A DNA stretch of 64,000 nucleotides from Candidatus Poribacteria bacterium (GTDB taxonomy: Bacteria; Poribacteria; WGA-4E; WGA-3G), in assembly GCA_022824265.1 (NCBI GenBank), contig JAJEAG010000053.1:1-64000 (forward strand), given 5' to 3'. The notes under the pieces are model-generated. The model was not told where the DNA came from and ran no database searches. It worked only from the letters and a program-made list of their open reading frames with translations. Numbering within the stretch: the stretch's first letter is position 1; each line of letters opens with the position of its first letter. The position numbers and the translations under genes are program-made. Shown piece by piece: positions 55,127-63,355 of this stretch.

Positions 55127-56233
55127 CTAATTTGTTTGATTGTGTTTTTGGAATAATGATAAAGAACCAAAACCTATTACAAAAAGTAGTATGATTGCTT
55201 GCATCATCCAAGTTACTTGTTTTGATATTCCTACCTCTGCTTCCATTGCAAATGCACCTTTTGAAAGTGCGCCAAATAGTAGAGCAGTTGCAATTGTCAG
55301 CAATGGATGCAGCTTTGCAAGTAGTGCAACAGCGATTGCAGTGTACCCGTATCCAGGAGAAAAACTCTCTGTAAGTCGAGGTGAGAGTGCCATCAATTCA
55401 ATTGCTCCTCCGAGTGCAGCAAGTGCACCGCTGAGAATAAAGACTCGGATAGTATTATATGCTACTGAAAAACCTGCAGCTTTTGCTGCATCTGCCCCTT
55501 CACCGACAGCCCGGATTTGATAACCAAACGTAGTCCGAAATAGGACAAAAGTCAGAATAATTGCCAATACGACTGCGATAGCGATTCCTGGATGTACACG
55601 GTGAGAATCAAACAGTCTTGGAAGCGTAACCCATTGTACAATAGGATCGCTTTGTGGTCCAGTTTTTGATGCTTCCTGAAGCGGTCCTCCATCAATCATT
55701 AGACTTACAAAGTGAATTGCAATGTAGTTCAGCATAATTGTGCTGATAACTTCATTAACACCGCGTGTTACTTTAAGAACGGCAGGGATCACACCCCATA
55801 ATCCTCCTGCGAGAATTGCGAGTAATAGGCAGATTGGCACAGCAATCCAAGAAGTATGCGGTAGAAGTGTTGCTACTTTTGTGCCGAAGAAGGTTGCTGC
55901 CAAAGCACCCAACAGGAATTGACCCTCAGCACCGATATTCCAAATCCCACAACGAAATGCAATTGCCACTGATAGTCCTGTCATTAAATATGGAGTGCTT
56001 TTTACCAGTGTTTCTCCGATGGCTCTTGGTGAACCGAATGAACCCAAAAAAGCAGCCACGTAAGCTTTAAAAGGGTTGTAACCACATAGCAGTATTATGA
56101 TTCCATTTACGATAAACGCTCCAAATAAAATGAGTGAGGGTGATATGATCCAATGTAAAAATCGGGGAGATTTCTCCAATAGACTAAGATAAAGGTTTTT
56201 TGCTTTACGAAATGAAGCAGGAATATTATACAT
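55127..56233 (-). CDS. ABC transporter permease, NupP/RnsC-like
   Basis: This 368-residue protein has about nine to ten membrane segments. Motifs include A-F-R-C-G-I-W-N-I-G-A-E-G-Q-F-L-L-G-A at about residues 88-106 and V-N-E-V-I-S-T-I-M-L-N-Y-I-A. It is the larger of the two permeases usual in BMP-type importers. The start overlaps the ATPase gene end by 8 bp, showing translational coupling. The solute is not determined. Confidence 0.92.
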   Translation of the reverse strand: MYNIPASFRKAKNLYLSLLEKSPRFLHWIISPSLILFGAFIVNGIIILLCGYNPFKAYVAAFLGSFGSPRAIGETLVKSTPYLMTGLSVAIAFRCGIWNIGAEGQFLLGALAATFFGTKVATLLPHTSWIAVPICLLLAILAGGLWGVIPAVLKVTRGVNEVISTIMLNYIAIHFVSLMIDGGPLQEASKTGPQSDPIVQWVTLPRLFDSHRVHPGIAIAVVLAIILTFVLFRTTFGYQIRAVGEGADAAKAAGFSVAYNTIRVFILSGALAALGGAIELMALSPRLTESFSPGYGYTAIAVALLAKLHPLLTIATALLFGALSKGAFAMEAEVGISKQVTWMMQAIILLFVIGFGSLSLFQKHNQTN

Positions 56234-57818
56234 TCGTATCCGTTTCCCCAGTCATAAGCAGTCCCAATGCCTCAATATCGTCACGGTGTGCAGTAGCTTC
56301 AAATAGTTTTCCTTTGGACATAACATAAAGTCTGTCACTCATCTTCAGTACTTCATCCAATTCTGTTGAAATCAAAAGAACAGATTTGCTATTTTCCCGT
56401 TGTTTGAACAAGTTTTTGTGTACATATTGTGCTGCATTAATGTCTAATCCGCGTGTAGGATTTACAGCGATAAGTAGATCCGGTTGTGGAGAGATTTCCC
56501 TTGCCAGTACTATTTTCTGTTGATTTCCACCGGATAGAGCGGATGCAGGAATAGTTGGTTTTGGTGGACGGATATCGTAATTTTCAATTAACTTTATAGC
56601 AGTTCGTGACATTGATGCTTGATCAATCATGCTCCATTTTGATATGTTTTCTAAATGAGGAACATTTAAAATAAGATTCTCAGTAATTGAGAAGGATGTA
56701 ATAACCCCCATTGTACGTCTATCTTCGGGTATGTAACCGACACTACATTGTCGTATATTCTTTGTTCCGATTGGTTTACGTCCTAATATTTCGACTGTTC
56801 CAGATAAAGTTGCTCGCAATCCCATTATTGCCTCAGCTAATTCACGTTGACCGTTGCCATCAACACCTGCAATACCTACAATTTCACCCCGATACGTTTT
56901 CAATTTGAGATCTTTTACTGCAATTTCGTCACGGTTACCTCGTACGGTTAGATTAGATATATTAAGTACAAGGTCATTGGTAGGTTTGTTCTGTTTTCGT
57001 TCTATTTCTGTTATATCTTCTCCGATCATCTCTCTTGCCAGTTCACGTGTTGAGAGTTCACCAGTTATTCCGTTGTAGACTTTCTTACCGTGTCTCAATA
57101 CCGTAATCCTATCACTGATTTCTAATACTTCTTTCATTTTGTGGCTAATAAATAGTATAGATCTGTTATCATCTTTAAGTTTGCGCAATATGTTAAAAAA
57201 TCCAGTGACCTCCTGTGGACTCAATACTGCTGTCGGTTCATCCAGTATAAGAATGCGTGCATCTACAGCAAGAGCCTTCAGTATTTCGACTCGTTGTTTT
57301 AATCCTACAGATAGAGAGCGAATAAGTGCATTTGGGTCAACCACCAAGCCGTATTGTTGTGAAAGTGATTCAGTAATTTTGATTGCTTCGTCTGTTTTAT
57401 AGCGAAATTTGCTTAGTTTTGGTTTGTTGCTGTTTCCATTTTGAGAAATAATTTCGTGATTATGAGGGTATGTCTTTTCGACTCTTGTACTGAATTTTGC
57501 GACGGTTAATGCTATATTTTCAGCGACGGTTAGATTTTCTACAAGCATAAAGTGTTGATGAACCATACCAACACCATTTGCAATAGCGTCGCGTGGGGAT
57601 CTAAATTGTTTTTGAATTCCAGATATATGGATACTCCCATCAGTAGGTTGATAGAGACCGTAGATGAGGTTCATTAGGGTGGATTTACCCGCGCCATTCT
57701 CCCCTAAAATGGCATGGATTTCACCTACTTGTAGTTCAAAATTGACGTTGTCAACTGCTACAAGATCACCAAATGTTTTTGAAATGTTCTGTAGTTCAAG
57801 TATATTTTCTGATTCCAT
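56226..57818 (-). CDS. ABC transporter ATPase with two nucleotide-binding domains, NupO/RnsB-like
   Basis: This 530-residue protein has two ATPase halves. The first has L-G-E-N-G-A-G-K-S-T-L-M-N, S-V-G-L-K-Q-R-V-E-I-L-K-A and I-L-D-E-P-T-A-V-L. The second has G-V-D-G-N-G-Q-R-E-L (a degenerate Walker A, as usual for sugar/nucleoside ATPases), S-G-G-N-Q-Q-K-I-V-L-A-R-E and the V-N-P-T-R-G-L-D-I motif. The order is typical of simple-sugar and nucleoside importers. It starts directly after the PmoA-like gene stop. The usual substrate-binding BMP lipoprotein gene is not next to it. Confidence 0.93.
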   Translation of the reverse strand: MESENILELQNISKTFGDLVAVDNVNFELQVGEIHAILGENGAGKSTLMNLIYGLYQPTDGSIHISGIQKQFRSPRDAIANGVGMVHQHFMLVENLTVAENIALTVAKFSTRVEKTYPHNHEIISQNGNSNKPKLSKFRYKTDEAIKITESLSQQYGLVVDPNALIRSLSVGLKQRVEILKALAVDARILILDEPTAVLSPQEVTGFFNILRKLKDDNRSILFISHKMKEVLEISDRITVLRHGKKVYNGITGELSTRELAREMIGEDITEIERKQNKPTNDLVLNISNLTVRGNRDEIAVKDLKLKTYRGEIVGIAGVDGNGQRELAEAIMGLRATLSGTVEILGRKPIGTKNIRQCSVGYIPEDRRTMGVITSFSITENLILNVPHLENISKWSMIDQASMSRTAIKLIENYDIRPPKPTIPASALSGGNQQKIVLAREISPQPDLLIAVNPTRGLDINAAQYVHKNLFKQRENSKSVLLISTELDEVLKMSDRLYVMSKGKLFEATAHRDDIEALGLLMTGETDTNV

Positions 57819-58673
57819 CTATACCTTACACCAGTCATTGGACCTTGCTTCTGTTAATTCTCCATCGTAAGCAACAAATCTAAGTGAAATTTTCCATGAT
57901 CCATTTTCTGGTGTTGAAATAGGACCGGTCTGTGTAGGGTTATATAGTGCCATACCGTAGTCCCGAATGAACCACGGACCACGAACTGTATCTTCAAGTA
58001 TTGTCATAAAAACACCGTAATGTCCATGTCCTGGTAATTTGTTTTGGTATGTCACAAAGTCCGATAAATTATCATCAATAGCATCAACTTTACCTGTGCG
58101 ATTGTTGTCTCCAATTACAATTCCGCCCATGACAGGTAATAGTCTTGGTTCGACTCGCATACCGATGCTTCCGTACTTAGTCTGTGGATATTCAACGTCA
58201 CCATAGGATGCAATCTTTTCACTTGACATATCACAAACTGTGGCATCAGACAATGTGTATAGATTTATTGTGCGAATTTCGTCAAGTAATGGTTCTTCTT
58301 GATTATCACGCCAGGTCACATTTTGTACGAATTGGATTCCATTTGCATGCGGGGTGATGTCAATTTCTTTTTGTGTTTCCATCCGACCCAATTTCTCGAA
58401 AAGTCTATCTGTAAATGAACGGCGCGGTGGTGCACCCCAAAACCATGCTTCACGATCTCCAACTTTAATTGGGGCTTGTCCCACAAAGATTCCGTTATGA
58501 AATGGATGATCAAATGCGAATTCTTGAATAACTGTGTGTCCAGCAGGCGTATAGAATGGAAAGACAAAGGGTCGGTAAAAATTAGTTCCGATACCGCCAA
58601 GACAACGATTTGTATGGGTATCAACAACTAAGTGTGTTCTTGCGTTAACTATTACTTCAAAAGTACTCATCAT
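57819..58673 (-). CDS. PmoA/DUF6807 family protein
   Basis: This 284-residue protein carries P-F-Y-T-P-A-G-H-T-V-I-Q-E-F-A-F-D-H-P-F-H-N-G-I-F (about residues 38-62), the D-H-x-H-H/P-F-H-x-G pattern of DUF6807, annotated as PmoA-like although unrelated to the methane monooxygenase subunit. Family members are beta-rich and often sit among carbohydrate-use genes of planctomycetes and bacteroidetes. Its stop abuts the ATPase start (TAG then ATG), so it begins the operon. I infer a link to the solute handled by the transporter, perhaps a sugar or nucleoside. Confidence 0.75.
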   Translation of the reverse strand: MMSTFEVIVNARTHLVVDTHTNRCLGGIGTNFYRPFVFPFYTPAGHTVIQEFAFDHPFHNGIFVGQAPIKVGDREAWFWGAPPRRSFTDRLFEKLGRMETQKEIDITPHANGIQFVQNVTWRDNQEEPLLDEIRTINLYTLSDATVCDMSSEKIASYGDVEYPQTKYGSIGMRVEPRLLPVMGGIVIGDNNRTGKVDAIDDNLSDFVTYQNKLPGHGHYGVFMTILEDTVRGPWFIRDYGMALYNPTQTGPISTPENGSWKISLRFVAYDGELTEARSNDWCKV

Positions 58674-58905
58674 TTCACCAAATATAGATATTATATTCTC
58701 ATATTAATTCTCACAAGTATGTCCGATTATTGTAAAAGTATATTGTATCAATCTATAGATGTCAAATTCAATTTGAATAGCGTCATAAGCAGAGGTATTC
58801 AATTGTTGATTTTTCTGTCAGAAATCGCTGTGGACGCACGATTCTGACAATTTACATGTCGGAGGTCGCTGTGCTTGCTCCAACTTACGAGGTTTATACC
58901 GTGAA

Positions 58906-58930
58906 TAGGGGCGGGGAAACCCCGCCCCTA
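58906..58930. repeat. GC-rich 11-bp perfect hairpin
   Basis: TAGGGGCGGGG-AAA-CCCCGCCCCTA, followed by CGATGG. The CGCCCCTACGATG end recurs at about 59608-59620, so this is a member of a dispersed repeat family. It is far more GC-rich than its surroundings. Confidence 0.7.
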
Positions 58931-59122
58931 CGATGGAAATATGTAAAGGATTGGGTTTATTGTTCATGGGATTGTTTGTTGTTTTGTATGATTATTTTTA
59001 GTATGATTGTTGCGAAGTTGACATAGGTTGTGGATTGGTTGCGTGTCCATGAATTCTTCATAAGATATGACGGTGAAATTTTTATGTTTCGCTTGTAAAT
59101 ACATCGATTTTTGTTCTTTCTA

Positions 59123-59250
59123 AAAACGTACACAAAAAGGGCGTTTTTCGTTTCTGTGTACGTTTTGCTTTTTGGGGTTATGCTTGTCTGGGACTGGGTT
59201 TATCAGTGTGTACGAAACTTTTTGAAATTTTCATTTTGGTACGTTTTTTA
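59123..59250. repeat. 12-bp inverted repeat and further GTACG motifs in G/T-rich DNA
   Basis: AAAACGTACACA (59123-59134) pairs perfectly with TGTGTACGTTTT (59155-59166). The core recurs as TGTGTACGAAA near 59206 and GGTACGTTTTTT near 59235. The architecture resembles the cluster at 11746-11876 although the arm sequence differs. Confidence 0.55.
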
Positions 59251-59477
59251 TTTGCTTGATTATGGTCGGTTCTTGGGTGGATATTTTTGGATAACAGATG
59301 ACGTTTGTTGGTTGTGTAAGGTTTTTGTTTTTCATAGTGGTAGTATTATAACTGGTGTTGGAGAAGGATGGAAGGATATGTGGATATTAGGACAATATGT
59401 TTCATGTATGTTTGATGTGGTTTTCAGATTCTTAGTTGTCAGCTATTGGCTGTCGGCTGTCAGAGGCGCGATGGATT

Positions 59478-59700
59478 GTCTGAACCAGGATGGACAGGAT
59501 TTCAGGATTTGCAGGATAAGAGGTTGCTTCTGAGGTAGAGGGATGGTCGCGATTCGGAGATCGCTCCTACAGAAGAGGATGTGGGTGAAGACGGTTGAGG
59601 ATACCTCGCCCCTACGATGTTGTCTGAACGAGGATTTTCAGGGTAATAGGTTGCGATTCGGAGAGTGCTTCTACAAAGGAAGGCTTAATATTGAAAATAA
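59478..59700. repeat. Dispersed repeat copies
   Basis: Two TGTCTGAAC-led stretches (about 59478 and 59620) and two GCGATTCGGAGA-led stretches (about 59549 and 59652), the latter ending GCTCCTACAGAAG and GCTTCTACAAAGG. Related phrases occur at about 12739 and 12945, so the families are scattered through the genome. Confidence 0.6.
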
Positions 59701-59745
59701 TAGGATTTGGAAAACTGAATGCCTCTGATTATACATAATTATACA

Positions 59746-59774
59746 TTGACACATCAGTTGTTTTCTGTTACAAT
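59746..59774 (+). promoter_or_regulatory. Sigma-70 promoter of the double-TGA beta-barrel gene
   Basis: TTGACA at 59746-59751, a 17-bp spacer, TACAAT at 59769-59774, about 85 bp before the ATG at 59860. It shows that transcription starts upstream of the signal-peptide part, supporting the extended gene model. Confidence 0.75.
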
Positions 59775-59859
59775 TATTAACATTGAAAAATGCACACATA
59801 TTTAGCATCAAACATTAATAAAAACTTTACAATATACATTATTCTGAGGTAAAAATATT

Positions 59860-60903
59860 ATGAAAAGACTTGTTTCGGTAATACTTGCCATTCAATTCAT
59901 ATTTATATCTCTTAGTTTTGCCCAAGAGAGCTGAGGCGCGTGAAGTAATCCCACCATCCCACAAGGTGGTGGTAGTGAAGTTAGTTTAACTTCAGAGCAA
60001 AATAGGTTTCAGTTTTCATTTGGTACACGTGGATTCAATGCACAAGGTGCACATCATGAGAGGAAAGGACTATCTGCAACTGGAGAAGTCATTCAGGTAG
60101 CACAACATCAACATGAAGTGCAGATGAATGTTGTCCGGTTTGATTTCGGTCTAAAATACCAACTCAATCCCCAATTTCGATTGGAAGGTACTTTCCCTTA
60201 TGATATAAAAAGTCAAGATGCAAATATTCCTGATATAGATGGGTTTGAAGATCCTGAGGAGAGGGCTGCAATGCTCCGAAATCAGGATATACATCACAGG
60301 AATGCAACCTACCGTGGTGTATCGGATCCAGATCTTCTGTTGGGTTATACTAAGCATGGTATCCTTGGTCAACATGATATGCTCACAACGAAAATCGGGA
60401 CAACGATACCGTTTGGAAAAACTGAAGATGACCCTTGGGTTCTTGGAGATATGGGAAAAGAACACCTACATCTCCAATTTGGCACAGGGACATTTAATCC
60501 TATTGCTGATATGCAGTATAGGTTTCATGTCTATAGTGGGTTGTCTGCGAATGTAAGTATCCGTGGTAAGTTCCCATTTTATGAGAACAGCAAAACATAC
60601 CGTGGATCATGGGATGTAACTTATACAGGCGGGTTGAATTATCGCTTGAATGATTGGCTTACACTTCAATCAAGTTATTTAGGTCTCTATCAATCTTATG
60701 CATATTGGGCAGGTGAGAAGGACATCAATACGGGGTTACGCTTCAGCATGGCATCTTTGGGTGCGTCTTTTGCGACACCATATAATGTACCGCTTACAGT
60801 GTTGTTCATGTTGCCGATACATCAGGAAACCTTGTATGATGATGATAGTGATGCCTTTAAATTGAGTGCACTGGTTTCCGTTACGGCATTATACTCTTTT
60901 TAA
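59860..60903 (+). CDS. Candidate selenoprotein: outer-membrane beta-barrel with N-terminal U-x-x-U motif (TGA at codons 25 and 28)
   Basis: The ATG at 59860 has GAGGT nine bases upstream. It opens M-K-R-L-V-S-V-I-L-A-I-Q-F-I-F-I-S-L-S-F-A, a clear signal peptide. TGA follows at 59932-59934 and 59941-59943, giving mature Q-E-S-U-G-A-U-S-N-P-T-I-P. The frame then stays open to 60903 (347 residues). After a Gly-rich and a His-rich stretch (H65, H66, H83, H85) comes a barrel-like region: alternating strands such as L-K-Y-Q-L-N-P-Q-F-R-L-E-G-T-F, and the C-terminal V-T-A-L-Y-S-F. Between the second TGA and codon 87 there is no start codon, so a conventional call (GTG 60118) would lack any export signal. 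By analogy the Sec pair would replace a Cys-x-x-Cys. Periplasmic redox or metal binding is inferred. It could be a pseudogene, but the intact frame and signals argue against that. Confidence 0.72.
59951..59972 (+). promoter_or_regulatory. Hairpin after the two TGA codons, possible SECIS
   Basis: CCACCAUC pairs with GGUGGUGG (8 bp, one G-U) around the loop CCACAA. The loop starts 25 nt after the first UGA and 16 nt after the second. Position and stem fit a bacterial SECIS, but the first two loop bases are C, so the usual G is missing. Confidence 0.45.
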
Positions 60904-60954
60904 TATAATTTCAGGAATTGTATTCTGCATACCTAATTCCTTAGGTAAAACTAT

Positions 60955-60989
60955 AGCCGTCACTTCTATGGAAACAGATTGTGACGGCT
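60955..60989. terminator. Bidirectional terminator-like inverted repeat
   Basis: AGCCGTCAC (60955-60963) pairs perfectly with GTGACGGCT (60981-60989) between two convergent genes. A TATATTTT tract follows on the plus strand, fitting termination of the beta-barrel transcript. Confidence 0.65.
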
Positions 60990-61011
60990 TATATTTTCGA
61001 CTAACTTTATT

Positions 61012-61677
61012 TTAGAAACGGTCCGTCTTGACAGATGCCCATTGTGTTGTTAGTTTTTCTTTTGCATCAACGGGAAACGTGTCTTCACGTGCCAATTCAT
61101 CTTCTGGCTCTCCTTCAAAAAACCGGAAATTATCAATCCAAAAATCAATATCAGATTGAGCGATTGCAAGCGACACCCACATAAGTCTGTTGACAGTTTG
61201 TGATGCGGTAAATGTTAGTGAATATTCTTCCCATTCAGGACCCGCGATAGTGAAATCTCCACCTTGAAGGAAATCCCATGGATCTTGTTGTATCTGAACA
61301 TTAAACTGTGCCGGACGTGCTTTTTCAGATCGTGCCCAAAAAATTATCGTATATTTCTTATCTGCACGCATAGACACATCTTTTTGTTTAATCTTAGCAT
61401 GCCATCCAGTTCCTGTTGCAATATGACCAACGATTTTAAGACATTTGTCTCCATGCTGTGGGTTGTCATTGTCAATCTCCATCGTATATAACCCACCCCG
61501 ATCACAACATGCACCATCCTCTAATTCCCAGGCTGCCAAACCATCTTCAAAACTAAAGTTCTCAAGTAATAGTTCACCTATTTCCCATTTTCCTAATTCT
61601 TGTGGGGTACGTGCAAAGGTGCTGAATCCTACCAACACAGTCATAAGGATAATGACTATTAAAATAAGTCTATTCAC
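61012..61677 (-). CDS. Secreted protein with CenC/CBM4-9-like carbohydrate-binding jellyroll
   Basis: This 221-residue protein has a signal peptide (hydrophobic residues of about 3-20, cleavage near T-F-A-R). The rest resembles the CenC-type galactose-binding jellyroll: L-L-L-E-N-F-S-F-E-D-G-L-A-A-W-E-L at the start, K-C-L-K-I-V-G in the middle, K-Y-T-I-I-F-W-A-R-S and I-D-F-W-I-D-N-F-R-F-F at the end. Such modules bind glycans and often accompany hydrolases, but no catalytic domain is present. It may bind surface or external polysaccharide. It lies 58 bp downstream of the small gene at 61736 and may share its promoter. Confidence 0.75.
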   Translation of the reverse strand: MNRLILIVIILMTVLVGFSTFARTPQELGKWEIGELLLENFSFEDGLAAWELEDGACCDRGGLYTMEIDNDNPQHGDKCLKIVGHIATGTGWHAKIKQKDVSMRADKKYTIIFWARSEKARPAQFNVQIQQDPWDFLQGGDFTIAGPEWEEYSLTFTASQTVNRLMWVSLAIAQSDIDFWIDNFRFFEGEPEDELAREDTFPVDAKEKLTTQWASVKTDRF

Positions 61678-61735
61678 GTAATAAACTCCCTTGCGTGTTT
61701 TACCTACGCTTTTAATATGATTACTCTTAATATGA

Positions 61736-62104
61736 TTAACTGTCTCCTCGCATGAGAGCTTCTATTTCAGGCAGTATTTTCGTTACTGCTGTTTGGTCAA
61801 CTTCATTGGCTATATTGGTATAACCTGCGGTATTTATCATCTCAGCGAGATTCTGTCCAAGTTGTTCAATCGTCCATGCTACGGAATCCGGTACTTCTTC
61901 TTTGTCAAGGTTCCGATGGTCGTTCTTTCCTGAAGGATCGTAATGATAGTGTGGATTCTTCCTGAAGCAGTCAAAACGAAGCAATTGGATATTTTTGCCA
62001 TCTGCTTCACCGAAAACGCGTACGGATGGACCTCCATCTTCGCCGAAATTGCGGTTGTCAACGTGGAATTCAACACCACCAGCACTGAATACCTTTTCGT
62101 CCAT
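61736..62104 (-). CDS. Conserved small hypothetical protein (DUF7700-like)
   Basis: This 122-residue protein starts M-D-E-K-V-F-S-A-G-G-V-E-F-H-V. The N-terminal half is beta-rich and contains H-Y-H-Y-D-P-S-G-K-N-D-H-R-N, whose several His residues could bind metal. The C-terminal half is helical (W-T-I-E-Q-L-G-Q-N-L-A-E-M-I). I recognise a resemblance to a DUF7700-type family but know no function. GGGAG precedes the ATG, and a consensus promoter lies upstream. No signal peptide is seen, so it is cytoplasmic. Confidence 0.75.
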   Translation of the reverse strand: MDEKVFSAGGVEFHVDNRNFGEDGGPSVRVFGEADGKNIQLLRFDCFRKNPHYHYDPSGKNDHRNLDKEEVPDSVAWTIEQLGQNLAEMINTAGYTNIANEVDQTAVTKILPEIEALMRGDS

Positions 62105-62136
62105 GTTATTCTCCCAGTTTATAGAGTTATGATGAA

Positions 62137-62165
62137 ATTATACATTATATATCTGTTCATGTCAA
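62137..62165 (-). promoter_or_regulatory. Consensus-perfect sigma-70 promoter of the small hypothetical gene
   Basis: Minus strand: TTGACA (62165-62160), exactly 17 bp, TATAAT (62142-62137), about 33 bp before the ATG. Confidence 0.85.
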
Positions 62166-62247
62166 CTGAAATGGGACTTACCGTATAGAGAATATAATCA
62201 GTATAATCAGGTCAAATCTTTTTTATAGTATTTACTTTAAAAAATAC

Positions 62248-62276
62248 TTGCAAACTACATTTGAATATGCTATACT
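62248..62276 (+). promoter_or_regulatory. Sigma-70 promoter of moaA
   Basis: TTGCAA at 62248-62253, a 17-bp spacer, TATACT at 62271-62276, 30 bp before the ATG at 62307. Confidence 0.65.
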
Positions 62277-62306
62277 TTAAAATAAATAAAATTGGTCAAT
62301 TTTATA

Positions 62307-63302
62307 ATGAAACAGCAACTGATTGATAGTTTTGGACGTGTCCATACAAACCTTAGAATCTCCGTCACAGATGTATGTAATTTTCGGTGCATCTACTGTA
62401 TGCCAGAGGACATGGTATTTATGCCAGATGCTGCTCTTATGACGGACGACGAGATACTACATCTCACCCGTATCTTTGTTGGGTTAGGCGTTAACAAGAT
62501 TCGGATAACAGGAGGAGAACCGCTTGTACGTCCCAGTGTTCCGTATCTCATTGAACAATTTGGTGAGATGCAGGCACTGAAAGACATCAGTTTAACCACC
62601 AATGGTATTGGGTTAATAACCCAAGCACAGGCACTATATGATGCAGGACTAAGACGTATCAATGTGAGTTTGGATACGCTCAATGAAGAAAAGTTTGAGC
62701 AGATGACACGGAGAAAAGTTCTATCACGTGTTCTTGCAGGACTAAAAGCTGCACACGAATGCGGGTTCAATCCCATTAAAGTCAACGCTGTTGCGATGCG
62801 CGGGTTTACGGATGATGAAATCGTGGATTTAGCCACATTTGCCCGAAATAACAGCTATCAATTGCGATTCATAGAGTTCATGCCATTGGATGCAGATGAT
62901 ATTTGGGGACGGAATATGTTCATCCCCGGTAAGGAGATTATTGATAAGATTAGCAGTGTTTATCCGTTGGAAAGACTTTCGTTAAATGGAGATTCAAAGA
63001 GCGATACTGCCCAACGTTTTCGTTTCGCAGATAACGGTTCTGAACTTGGCGTGATACCTTCCGTTAGTGAACCGTTTTGTGAAAACTGTAACCGCATCCG
63101 TCTCACTGCTGATGGCAAGTTCCGAACGTGTCTATTTTCACTAACAGAGACCGATCTACTCACACCATTACGCGAAGGTGCGTCAGATGAAATGATTGAA
63201 AGTCTTATAATTGATGCAGTTGCGCAAAAAGAGGCAGGACATAAAATTAATGCTGCTGACTTTATCAAACCTGAGCGAAACATGTCAAGAATTGGTGGGT
63301 AA
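62307..63302 (+). CDS. moaA: GTP 3',8-cyclase (molybdenum cofactor biosynthesis)
   Basis: This 331-residue radical-SAM enzyme has the N-terminal C-N-F-R-C-I-Y-C cluster motif, the G-G-E-P SAM-binding motif, and the second [4Fe-4S] site in the C-terminus (F-C-E-N-C-N-R-I-R-L-T and F-R-T-C-L-F). The final I-G-G supplies the double-Gly tail needed for catalysis. It converts GTP to 3',8-cH2GTP, the first step of Moco synthesis. The ATG at 62307 is chosen over a TTG at 62292 because it fits M-K-Q-Q-L-I-D-S-F-G-R. Mo enzymes such as formate dehydrogenase often contain Sec, which would suit this organism, but none is in view. Confidence 0.96.
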   Translation: MKQQLIDSFGRVHTNLRISVTDVCNFRCIYCMPEDMVFMPDAALMTDDEILHLTRIFVGLGVNKIRITGGEPLVRPSVPYLIEQFGEMQALKDISLTTNGIGLITQAQALYDAGLRRINVSLDTLNEEKFEQMTRRKVLSRVLAGLKAAHECGFNPIKVNAVAMRGFTDDEIVDLATFARNNSYQLRFIEFMPLDADDIWGRNMFIPGKEIIDKISSVYPLERLSLNGDSKSDTAQRFRFADNGSELGVIPSVSEPFCENCNRIRLTADGKFRTCLFSLTETDLLTPLREGASDEMIESLIIDAVAQKEAGHKINAADFIKPERNMSRIGG

Positions 63303-63355
63303 AATAGTTGACACTAAACATATATATAGCAAATTAAGGAGTCCGAAGACAAGAG

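Larger units (their letters stand above)
58674..59745. other. Repeat-rich gene-free region
   Basis: It contains the GC-rich hairpin at 58906-58930, the GTACG-type inverted repeat at 59123-59166 and dispersed repeats at 59478-59700. A 140-codon frame (59111-59533) is G/T-rich, full of Phe/Trp/Val/Cys, and runs into repeat sequence, so I treat it as non-coding. Confidence 0.6.

Noticed and set aside
59111-59533. 140-codon open frame on the plus strand
   Set aside because: It is G/T-rich, has an odd Phe/Trp/Val/Cys composition, has no ribosome site, and its 3' third lies in dispersed repeat sequence shared with other gaps.
59932-59943. Genome-wide reassignment of TGA to an amino acid
   Set aside because: Several well-defined genes in the window (xseA, the ymdB-like gene, the MATE gene, tamB) end in TGA at the expected length.
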